DNA of 64,000 nt, taken from the NCBI GenBank assembly GCA_016717325.1, contig JADKFV010000020.1, positions 44,022 to 108,021 of the forward strand, in the 5' to 3' direction. The translations under genes were made by a program, and so were the position numbers. Below are positions 8,729 to 15,997 of the stretch, in pieces. The notes beneath the pieces were generated by a model, which saw only the letters and a program-made list of their open reading frames with translations, was not told where the DNA came from and made no database searches. Position 1 is the first letter of the stretch; every line of letters starts with the position of its first letter. The stretch comes from Bacteroidota bacterium. Its GTDB lineage: Bacteria > Bacteroidota > Bacteroidia > AKYH767-A > OLB10.

Positions 8729-11521
8729 ATGAAAAAACTTTTTCTCCTCGATGCACTGGCATTAATTTATCGATCATATTTTGCTTTTAGTAAAAATCCT
8801 CGCATTACCAGCAAAGGTCTCAATACATCGGCCATGTTTGGTTTTACAAATACGTTGCTCGAAATATTGAACAACGAAAAACCTACACATATTGGAGTAG
8901 CTTTCGATACTTCGGCACCTACGCAGCGCCATATCGATTTTGTGGATTACAAAGCGCACCGCGAAGAGATGCCCGAAGACCTGCGTATATCCATCCCTAT
9001 TATTAAGGATATTATTCGCGCGTTTAATATTCCTGTGTTGGAATATGATGGTTTCGAAGCCGATGATATAATTGGCACATTGGCCAAAGCCGCTGAGCGC
9101 GAGGGTTTCAAGGTGTATATGATGACACCCGACAAAGATATGTGTCAACTTGTGAGCGATAATATTTTTATGTACAAGCCGGCAAAATTTGGCAGCCCTG
9201 CCGAGGTAATGGGTGTGGCCGAGGTATTGCAGAAGTATGAAATAAAGCGTGTAGATCAGGTAATAGATATGCTTGGCCTGATGGGTGATAGTGCCGATAA
9301 TATTCCCGGCATTCCTGGTGTGGGCGACAAAACCGCTCGTGAACTTTTGAAACAATATGACAATGTTGAAAATGTAATTGCCAATGCCGATAACCTCAAA
9401 GGCGCATTGCAACGCAAAGTAAAAGAAGGTGCCGAGAGTGCCATCATTTCGAAAAAACTTGCCACCATTTGGCTCGATGCCCCTGTGCCTTTTGTAGTAA
9501 GCGACCTTGTGGTAGAGCCTGTAAATAAAGAAGCCATAAAAACCATTTTTAATGAACTCGAATTTCGTCAACTTACAAAGCGTGTACTGGGCGAAGAATT
9601 GCCTCCTGCAACTACATCCTCGCAAGGAAATTTATTTGATGCTCCGGTTGAGGCTGTTGAAAATAAAATAAGCGATGAATCCGAGGAGACGCCCGAATTA
9701 ATTAATTACAAAACCATTGCCGATGTTGCACATACTTATCATTTAATTGATACAAAAGAAAAACGCGAGACATTAATTATACAACTATTGCAACAAAAAG
9801 AAATATGTTTCGATACGGAAACAACGGGTATTGATGCCAATGTTGCCGAACTTGTAGGCATGTCGTTTTGCTACAAACCCTTCGAAGCTTATTACATTCC
9901 ATTTCCTGAAAATTATGATGAGGCCACAAAAATTTTGCATGAGTTTAAACCCGTTTTCGAAAACGAAGCCATTGAAAAAATAGGACAGAATTTGAAATAC
10001 GATTTGCTCATGTTGCGTTGGTATGATATTGAAGTGAAAGGAAAATTTTTCGATACCATGCTTGCACATTATTTACTGGAGCCCGATATGCGCCACAATA
10101 TGAATGTGCTTAGCGAAACATATTTGTGCTACACTCCTGTGCCAATCGAAAAACTTATTGGCGAAAAAAAAGGCGGGCAGCTGAGTATGCGCACTGTTGC
10201 TATTGAACAAATATCGGAGTATGCTGCCGAAGATGCTGATGTTACTTTTCAATTGAAAAATATTCTTGAGCCCGAGTTGAGAAAAAATAATTTGTACAAA
10301 CTTTTCGAAGAAGTAGAAATTCCATTGATGAGCGTATTGGTTGCAATGGAAATGGAAGGCGTTGCCATCGATCCACAATTTTTAAACGAGTACTCGGTGC
10401 TGTTGCAAAATGATATTGCAGTTATAGAAAAAGAAATTTACGAAGTGTGCGGCCTGCGATTTAATATTGCTTCGCCAAAGCAATTGGGCGAAGTACTTTT
10501 CGATCATTTGAAGATAGACCCCAAAGCAAAAAAAACAAAAACAGGACAGTATGCAACAGGCGAAGATGTGCTGAGCAAACTTGCCGATAAACATGCCGCA
10601 GTTGCCAAGGTGCTCGACTTTCGCGAACTGGTAAAGTTGAAAAATACTTATGTGGATACACTACCCGAAATGATTAACCCTCGTACACATCGCGTACACA
10701 CATCGTTTGCACAAGCTGTAGCGGCCACAGGAAGGTTGAGCAGCAACAATCCCAATTTGCAGAACATTCCAATACGCACCGACAGGGGAAAAGAAATTCG
10801 TAAAGCCTTTATAGCACGCAACGAAAAATTTACGCTCATGAGTGCCGATTACTCGCAAATTGAGTTGCGCATAATTGCCGAGTTTAGCAAAGATGAAAGT
10901 ATGATTGATGCATTTAAAAATGGGATTGATATTCATGCAAGTACTGCAAGCAAAGTTTACAATGTTGCCCTTGCCGATGTTACCGGTGACATGAGGCGTA
11001 ATGCAAAAATGGTGAACTTCGGAATCATTTATGGTATAAGCGCTTTCGGTTTATCGCAAAGATTGAATATACCGCGAGGCGAGGCCAAAGAAATTATCGA
11101 TAATTATTTTGCACAGTACCCCACCATAAAAGCATACATGGATGGCAGCATACAACAAGCACGCGAAAAAGGTTATGTAGAAACCATACTTGGACGCAAG
11201 CGATATTTGCGCGAAATAAATTCGGCAAATGCCGTAGTACGTGGTTTTGCCGAACGCAACGCTATTAACGCACCCATACAAGGCAGTGCTGCCGATTTAA
11301 TTAAAGTGGCAATGATTAATATTTACAACGAATTTCGCGCGGCTAAATTCAACACAAAAATGACTTTGCAAGTACATGATGAACTTGTGTTTGATGTACC
11401 ACTCGATGAAGTTGAAATTGTAAAACCTGTAATCAGAAAATGTATGCGCGAAGCAATTAAAATGACCGTACCCCTCGAAGTAGAAATTGGTGTGGGGCAC
11501 AATTGGTTGGAAGCGCATTGA
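8729..11521 (+). CDS. polA: DNA polymerase I
   Basis: Repair and Okazaki-fragment polymerase, 930 residues, the expected full length. Three domains are visible in order. The 5'-3' exonuclease is at residues 1-290 (LLDALALIYRSYFA, YDGFEADDIIGT, GDSADNIPGIPGVG). The 3'-5' exonuclease starts near residue 364 with the metal-binding FDTETTG, and has the later TYAAEDADVT-type ExoIII motif as EYAAEDADVTF, so proofreading residues look intact. The polymerase domain has motif A (DYSQIELRIIAE, about 707), motif B (RRNAKMVNFGIIYG) and motif C (QVHDELVF, about 884). It begins at an ATG 27 bases after a TATCTTTG box. It stands alone, with long spacers on both sides. Confidence 0.98.
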   Translation: MKKLFLLDALALIYRSYFAFSKNPRITSKGLNTSAMFGFTNTLLEILNNEKPTHIGVAFDTSAPTQRHIDFVDYKAHREEMPEDLRISIPIIKDIIRAFNIPVLEYDGFEADDIIGTLAKAAEREGFKVYMMTPDKDMCQLVSDNIFMYKPAKFGSPAEVMGVAEVLQKYEIKRVDQVIDMLGLMGDSADNIPGIPGVGDKTARELLKQYDNVENVIANADNLKGALQRKVKEGAESAIISKKLATIWLDAPVPFVVSDLVVEPVNKEAIKTIFNELEFRQLTKRVLGEELPPATTSSQGNLFDAPVEAVENKISDESEETPELINYKTIADVAHTYHLIDTKEKRETLIIQLLQQKEICFDTETTGIDANVAELVGMSFCYKPFEAYYIPFPENYDEATKILHEFKPVFENEAIEKIGQNLKYDLLMLRWYDIEVKGKFFDTMLAHYLLEPDMRHNMNVLSETYLCYTPVPIEKLIGEKKGGQLSMRTVAIEQISEYAAEDADVTFQLKNILEPELRKNNLYKLFEEVEIPLMSVLVAMEMEGVAIDPQFLNEYSVLLQNDIAVIEKEIYEVCGLRFNIASPKQLGEVLFDHLKIDPKAKKTKTGQYATGEDVLSKLADKHAAVAKVLDFRELVKLKNTYVDTLPEMINPRTHRVHTSFAQAVAATGRLSSNNPNLQNIPIRTDRGKEIRKAFIARNEKFTLMSADYSQIELRIIAEFSKDESMIDAFKNGIDIHASTASKVYNVALADVTGDMRRNAKMVNFGIIYGISAFGLSQRLNIPRGEAKEIIDNYFAQYPTIKAYMDGSIQQAREKGYVETILGRKRYLREINSANAVVRGFAERNAINAPIQGSAADLIKVAMINIYNEFRAAKFNTKMTLQVHDELVFDVPLDEVEIVKPVIRKCMREAIKMTVPLEVEIGVGHNWLEAH

Positions 11522-12042
11522 TGGGGGAGTTGAAATACTGTGCGTTAAACCCACTGTTACAATATGCAGCATCCCAGCGGGTTTTTTGTTTGGCAAAATT
11601 TTTCAGCCAAGATTTATTACGTTAGCAATAAATCTAAATGCTCGACTCAATTTTGTAAGGATAGATTTTAATCCATCCCAAAAGGGAATGCAAAAATTCA
11701 AAAACGTATAAGTTACAAAAACACATCAAGAATTTTTAAATTATTAAAAAATACTTAATAATTCAAAACCTATTAACTCAATAACCACTCTGCTGACATG
11801 AGTTGAGCCAAATATCCAAAATAGAAAGAGGAATAATAAACACAAGCATTTGAAACATATATCGTATTGCAGAGTTGTTGGAAATTTCGCCTGTAAAATT
11901 AATTGAGTAAAAATTTGTATTCATTGTTCATATTTCCAATTGAAGAGTCCATCAACAAAACCGCTGATTAGGAAACCAATCAAAGAAGAAATTGGTTTTC
12001 AAGTGCTGTAGCAATTTCAAATTCCTTTTATACATTTGTGCT
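11522..12042. other. Intergenic stretch with one copy of a dispersed repeat
   Basis: About 520 bases without a gene. It holds the left copy of the ~60-bp repeat (11620-11680) and, just before mntA, a TACATTTG box (12031-12038) that fits the Bacteroidota -7 consensus and would start transcription almost at the mntA ATG. Confidence 0.55.
11620..11680. repeat. Dispersed repeat, left copy, flanking the toxin-antitoxin islet
   Basis: Shares with 13838-13896 the start CGTtAGCAATA, a middle ...CTCGAC..ATTTTGTA, and the end AATCCATCCCA, over about 60 bases. It ends in a partly palindromic GGAT...ATCC. Present once on each side of the mntA/hepT and PIN modules. Confidence 0.6.
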
Positions 12043-12333
12043 ATGCGAACAAAAGATGAAATCCTGCACATTTTAAAAAGCCACAAGCAAAGGCTTAAAG
12101 AAAAGTATGGCATTATTAACTTGGCTATTTTCGGTTCATATAGTAGAGGGCAGCAAACTGAAAATAGTGATGTTGATATTATGGTGGACTTTGATAGACC
12201 AATTGGAATTGAATTTATTGACCTGGCAAACGAAATCGAAAAATTATTAAAAACTAAAGTTGACCTTGTTTCAAGGAATGGTGTTAGGCATCAATATTTT
12301 GAACAAATTGAGCAAGATTTAAGTTATGTCTAA
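12043..12333 (+). CDS. mntA: MntA-type nucleotidyltransferase antitoxin
   Basis: A minimal nucleotidyltransferase of 96 residues. The catalytic motif GSYSRGQ ... SDVDIMVDF (about residues 34-52) has both Asp residues that bind magnesium. In HepT/MntA systems this enzyme adds AMP groups to a tyrosine of the HEPN toxin and so silences it. The ATG at 12043 is preferred over an upstream in-frame start because it sits right after a TACATTTG promoter box and gives the family's normal length. It overlaps the following hepT by 8 bases, so the two are translated together. Confidence 0.85.
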   Translation: MRTKDEILHILKSHKQRLKEKYGIINLAIFGSYSRGQQTENSDVDIMVDFDRPIGIEFIDLANEIEKLLKTKVDLVSRNGVRHQYFEQIEQDLSYV

Positions 12334-12666
12334 ACGTGATGCCAAACTTTTACTTTCCGATATTTTGGATGCCATTGAAAAATCAAAAAATATACATACG
12401 GCACATCGTATCAGATATACATTAATGATTCTAAAACTATAGATGCTGTAATCCGTAATTTTGAAATAATTGGCGAAGCTGCTAACAGATTACCAATTGA
12501 ATTCAAAGCACAACATCATTTAATTGATTGGTTTAGAATAATTGGTTTTCGAAATCGTATTGTTCACGACTATATGGGCATTGACCACAAAATAGTATGG
12601 ACAATAATTGAAAAGGATATAAACAATTTGTACGCAGATTTGGATACTATCTACAAAAGTATGTAA
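12326..12666 (+). pseudogene. hepT: HepT-type HEPN ribonuclease toxin, frameshifted
   Basis: The first 23 or so codons (MSKRDAKLLLSDILDAIEKS) match the start of DUF86/HEPN toxins. The frame then fails at an A6 run (12385-12390) and stops soon after. One extra A would restore 113 residues: ...KKYTYGTSYQ, then TIDAVIRNFEIIGEAANRL and the catalytic RNRIVHDY. The last is the R-x4-H-x-Y motif, whose Arg/His cut RNA and whose Tyr is the AMPylation target of MntA. It overlaps mntA by 8 bases. The module is recognisable and otherwise well kept, so either the break is recent or the base is a read error. Confidence 0.8.
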
Positions 12667-12740
12667 ATTATCAGTTGCAAAAATAAAAGTGGACGAACTT
12701 ACACAACAGTGCGAGAATACTCAAATTCACTTTCACATTT

Positions 12741-12824
12741 TTATGCTGCATTTTTCAATAATTGTTGATATTCTTTTTCTGGAATAATCACATACTTCTT
12801 TTTATCAATCGTTATTTGAGTCAT
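12741..12824 (-). CDS. Short antitoxin-like peptide, probably truncated
   Basis: Encodes 27 residues (MTQITIDKKKYVIIPEKEYQQ...) resembling only the N-terminal strand-helix of antitoxins found beside Bacteroidota toxins, which are usually two to three times longer. The frame is open upstream to 12950, but that part looks non-coding. It lies downstream of the PIN remnant in the same direction. It may be the broken end of a lost toxin-antitoxin pair. Confidence 0.35.
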   Translation of the reverse strand: MTQITIDKKKYVIIPEKEYQQLLKNAA

Positions 12825-13029
12825 TGAACTTTTTATTTTTACAAATGTAAGTGTGAAATGTATTGGTTGCAAATAAAAACAAGGCGATTCTTTTTTCGCT
12901 TTCACCTCTTCAACAAAAATGCTTACTCTTTTAACGCGCGTTACTATCACAATTATACTTTTGGATGTTGCCGCATTTTTTGTGATGCAAATCGGCAGGT
13001 GCGAGTGAATGCAGAGAATTAAAAAATTA

Positions 13030-13464
13030 TTATTGCATTTTTAACAACAATTCATTTGTTGTTATGATTCTTTTGTATCCTTTGTTTCTCAATCCAGTAA
13101 CTAATTTTGTGTCGCCAGTCCATAATATTGTTTTCAGAAAATTATTCATTGCTATAAAAATAGTATCTTTTGCATCAATGTCTTTTACCAAATCAAATGC
13201 AGTATCAAAATCTTTTTGTGAAATAGAAAAGTCATTGATGAATATTACACGCTTTAAAATCAAATAAAGTGCTTCAAGCAATTCTGGTTCTGTTAGTTTA
13301 GATGCTTACAAAAGTTTTTCTTTATATTTGAATAACTCTATGTATGAAAAATAACTCCCATAAAAGATATGGTCACTTTTTTTATTCAAAATTATTTCTG
13401 CAATCATACCTTCCTTCTTTGAAATAGCACTAAAGAGGATATTGGTATCTAAAAGTAATTTCAC
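13030..13464 (-). pseudogene. PIN-domain toxin with an in-frame stop
   Basis: Starts with GTG at 13464, overlapping the antitoxin stop by four bases (GTGA), the usual toxin-antitoxin arrangement. The N terminus VKLLLDTNILFSAI carries the first PIN aspartate, YIELF a second acidic residue, and the C-terminal part ..DIDAKDTIFIAMN..LWTGDTKL the remaining acidic residues. PIN toxins are metal-dependent RNases. A TAA at 13306-13308 (about codon 53) splits the gene; the frame does not change across it, so this is a nonsense change rather than an indel. An internal start at 13281 gives 83 residues without the first catalytic residues. Confidence 0.7.
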
Positions 13465-13664
13465 TTACCGTAACGTTTTTTATTTTGCTTCCACCAATCT
13501 GTTTGCGATTGCTCAGCTAATATATCTATAACGCTACTCTTTGCCTTGCTGCGTGCAACAATACTTTTTACTTTCAAATAATCTAAAAAGTCTTGCAAAA
13601 ATAAAAACTCCACGTTTGCTGGTAGTGTTATTGTTATTTGTTCTTTATCCTTTAAAATGGTCAT
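13461..13664 (-). CDS. Antitoxin partner of the PIN protein
   Basis: Sixty-seven residues from the ATG at 13664 (an in-frame upstream ATG at 13697 is less likely). It has an N-terminal beta segment (KEQITITLPANVEFLFLQDFLDYL) and a charged C-terminal tail ending WWKQNKKRYGK. Small proteins of this shape precede PIN toxins in many Bacteroidota. The tail probably fills the toxin's active site while the N-terminal part dimerises and may bind DNA. The stop overlaps the start of the toxin gene by four bases. Confidence 0.6.
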   Translation of the reverse strand: MTILKDKEQITITLPANVEFLFLQDFLDYLKVKSIVARSKAKSSVIDILAEQSQTDWWKQNKKRYGK

Positions 13665-13742
13665 TGCTTTTTTTTCAAAGGTAAACAATATTTTCATTAC
13701 AACTAAAAACTTTATTGACTATTAAAGCAAAATACAATTGGT

Positions 13743-13830
13743 GAGAAATAAACTCACTCGTAGGATGCATGCGATTGCCGGAGAAGCTAGAAATAAACAC
13801 ACTCGCAGGATGCTAGCGAGTGCAATTGGC
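13743..13830. repeat. Two tandem palindromic units
   Basis: Two direct copies of AATAAAC.CACTCG.AGGATGC.T.GCGA.TGC about 45 bases apart. The second forms a good hairpin (CACTCGC pairing with GCGAGTG). They lie in the 326-base gap between the antitoxin gene and trhO, together with the right copy of the ~60-bp repeat. No gene is seen in the gap. Confidence 0.55.
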
Positions 13831-13837
13831 GTTGATG

Positions 13838-13896
13838 CGTAAGCAATAGAGCCGTAGATTCGACCATTTTGTAGAAATGGATTTCAATCCATCCCA
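13838..13896. repeat. Dispersed repeat, right copy
   Basis: Second copy of the ~60-bp repeat at 11620-11680. It contains a clean palindrome ATGGATT-TC-AATCCAT followed by CCCA. Confidence 0.6.
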
Positions 13897-13990
13897 TTAT
13901 GTGTCGACAAGGATTAAATCCTGACAGGTTTCTATAACCCGTCAAGATTTAAAACGTAATAACAAAATAGCGTAATAACAAATAACCAAA

Positions 13991-15049
13991 TCAAACTTTC
14001 CCTTCAGCAATCAACTTTTTCAAATCAGGGCGGAGGCGGCTTTTATATACCGAGTGAGCATCGGTTTTAATTTTGCCTTTACGTTGTTTGCGTTGTTCGT
14101 CAATTGGCAGCGAAATAATTTCCATACATGCCGGTGTGCAACATCCTTTCATTTTTTGCGCACATTCATCACACTGTATAAAAAGTAAATGGCAATCATC
14201 GTTGGCACAGTTCACATGATTGTCGCTGGGATTGCCGCATTGATGGCAAACAGAAATTACATCATCGGTTATGCGCTCGCCCATACGCTCATCAAACACA
14301 AAATTTTTACCTATAAATTTCGATGGCAATCCTTCGCGTTTTATTTGTCGTGCGTATTCAATAATGCCGCCATAAAGTTGATTCACATCTTCGAAACCGT
14401 GATGCTTAAAATAGGCACTGGCTTTTTCGCAACGTATACCACCGGTGCAATACAAAACAATTTTATGGTCCTTTTTATCTTCAACCATTTTTACTGCTTC
14501 GGGTAAAGCATCGCGAAAAGTGTCGGCATCAGGGCACAGGGCATTTTCAAATCGACCCACTTCACTTTCGTAATGATTGCGCATGTCAATTACAATGGTG
14601 TCGGGGTCTTGTATTACTTCATTCAATTCAATGGCATCAATATGTTTTCCTACTTTCGAAAAATCAATTTCATCGTTGGGCAATCCATCGGCCACAATTT
14701 TATTTTTTATGCGCACTATCAGTTTGTAAAAAGATTTACCATCATCCTCAACGGCAATTTTGAAAGGAACATCTTTCAGTAGTGTATTGTTGTGTACCAG
14801 TTGCTCAAATGCTTCCCAATTATGTTGTGGCACACTTATTTGCGCATTGATACCTTCATGTGCTATGTAAATGCGACCAAAAATATTTAAGGCATCAAAG
14901 GCATCGTACAATTCATCGCGAAACAGTTCTACCTCTTTAATATTTACATAACGGTAAAATGAAAGTGTAATGCGGTGAAAAGTTTCCTGTGCTAATTTTT
15001 GTTTCAGTAAGTTTTTATCGTAAATATTATGCTTTTGCATGAGAGCCAA
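13991..15049 (-). CDS. trhO: tRNA uridine(34) hydroxylase TrhO (YceA-type rhodanese)
   Basis: Adds oxygen to C5 of the wobble uridine in some tRNAs, the first step to 5-(carboxy)methoxyuridine. The 352-residue product has the N-terminal acylphosphatase-like part with IFGRIYIAHEGINAQ (about 56-70), a rhodanese domain with the active-site loop YCTGGIRCEKA (Cys201 and Cys207), and a C-terminal cysteine-rich tail (CHQCG, CANDDCHLLFIQCDEC, CCTPAC) that probably binds zinc. Full length for the family. It is the last gene before the toxin-antitoxin islet on this strand. Confidence 0.93.
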   Translation of the reverse strand: MALMQKHNIYDKNLLKQKLAQETFHRITLSFYRYVNIKEVELFRDELYDAFDALNIFGRIYIAHEGINAQISVPQHNWEAFEQLVHNNTLLKDVPFKIAVEDDGKSFYKLIVRIKNKIVADGLPNDEIDFSKVGKHIDAIELNEVIQDPDTIVIDMRNHYESEVGRFENALCPDADTFRDALPEAVKMVEDKKDHKIVLYCTGGIRCEKASAYFKHHGFEDVNQLYGGIIEYARQIKREGLPSKFIGKNFVFDERMGERITDDVISVCHQCGNPSDNHVNCANDDCHLLFIQCDECAQKMKGCCTPACMEIISLPIDEQRKQRKGKIKTDAHSVYKSRLRPDLKKLIAEGKV

Positions 15050-15088
15050 TTTTTTTGCAAATATAAATTTTATAATGCGAAAATAATA

Positions 15089-15940
15089 TCAAAAAACCCT
15101 CTTCATAAACTGCGTATAAGCTGCAAAAATTCCTACACCATTATTTATATTGGAATAAGCTGGTGTGGCTTCGGAAAAAGGATCACCACCTCCGGTAGTG
15201 AAAATCGAACGATGAAAACGGTAGTAGTTTTCGTCAACATTGAGTACATAAATATCGGTGCTATCACCGGGGTGGTATGAGTAATAATTTAGCAACTTCG
15301 ATTTTATTTCTTTGCCATCGTTGCCTTCATCGGAATAAAAATTATTAATGCTCAACAAAAAATCTGCATACACCACTGTATCTACACCAAAATAACTAAA
15401 GTCGGGAATCCATACATTTTGCGCATGCACCCGGTAATAATTTTTTTGACCCGCAATATCAAAGAATGATACATCAGCAAACACTTCATATGGGTCTGTA
15501 ATGTCGACTGTTGCTTTTACATTGTCGATAGTTGAAACGGGCACAGTACAACTTGCATCCACAGCATCGTAACTTGGGTGAGTGGCGCGCAAATAATAAG
15601 TTTGGCCGGCAGTAACCGGAAACGCCTGCAATACATAAATTTGAAATTGACGTTTTGTAGAATTGTAAGTGAGAGGAAACTCCACACTGCCATTGCTTAT
15701 AAAAACCTGTGCCGCGGAAGTATCGAACTTGTTATTTTGTTGCGATGAATTGAACAATGGTTGTGATGCGAAAATATCCACGGCAATCACACTATCGGTT
15801 GGCGAAATAAAACTACGCATTACCAGTTTGGCTTTCGATAAGGGAACATCAACATTGGCATCGCGCTCGCATCCAAAAAATAATAAAGCCATGCAAACTG
15901 CAACAAATGTTAAACGTATATGGTTATAGTTGTTTAGCAT
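15089..15940 (-). CDS. DUF4249 outer-membrane lipoprotein partner of the TonB receptor
   Basis: A 283-residue lipoprotein. The ATG at 15940 opens a lipoprotein signal (RLTFVAVCMALLFFGC, lipid-accepting Cys near residue 20), a better start than the in-frame ATG at 15994. The body has the DUF4249 layout: a first strand of the form AKLVMRSFISPTDSVIAVDIF, then beta-rich segments. DUF4249 proteins are encoded beside TonB receptors with an N-terminal carboxypeptidase-like domain, as here (57 bases downstream), and are thought to form a surface complex with them. Ligand unknown. Confidence 0.85.
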   Translation of the reverse strand: MLNNYNHIRLTFVAVCMALLFFGCERDANVDVPLSKAKLVMRSFISPTDSVIAVDIFASQPLFNSSQQNNKFDTSAAQVFISNGSVEFPLTYNSTKRQFQIYVLQAFPVTAGQTYYLRATHPSYDAVDASCTVPVSTIDNVKATVDITDPYEVFADVSFFDIAGQKNYYRVHAQNVWIPDFSYFGVDTVVYADFLLSINNFYSDEGNDGKEIKSKLLNYYSYHPGDSTDIYVLNVDENYYRFHRSIFTTGGGDPFSEATPAYSNINNGVGIFAAYTQFMKRVF

Positions 15941-15997
15941 TTTAATTATTGTTCTCAAATTTTTCAGTCTATATACAATCAACATTTTCATCATTAA

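Noticed and set aside
8774..9625. Long minus-strand open frame (283 codons) opposite polA
   Set aside because: Composition is cysteine/histidine/phenylalanine-rich with no domain; antisense of conserved exonuclease sequence.
11487..11711. Open frame of 74 codons after polA
   Set aside because: Overlaps the end of polA and the dispersed repeat; no protein-like features.
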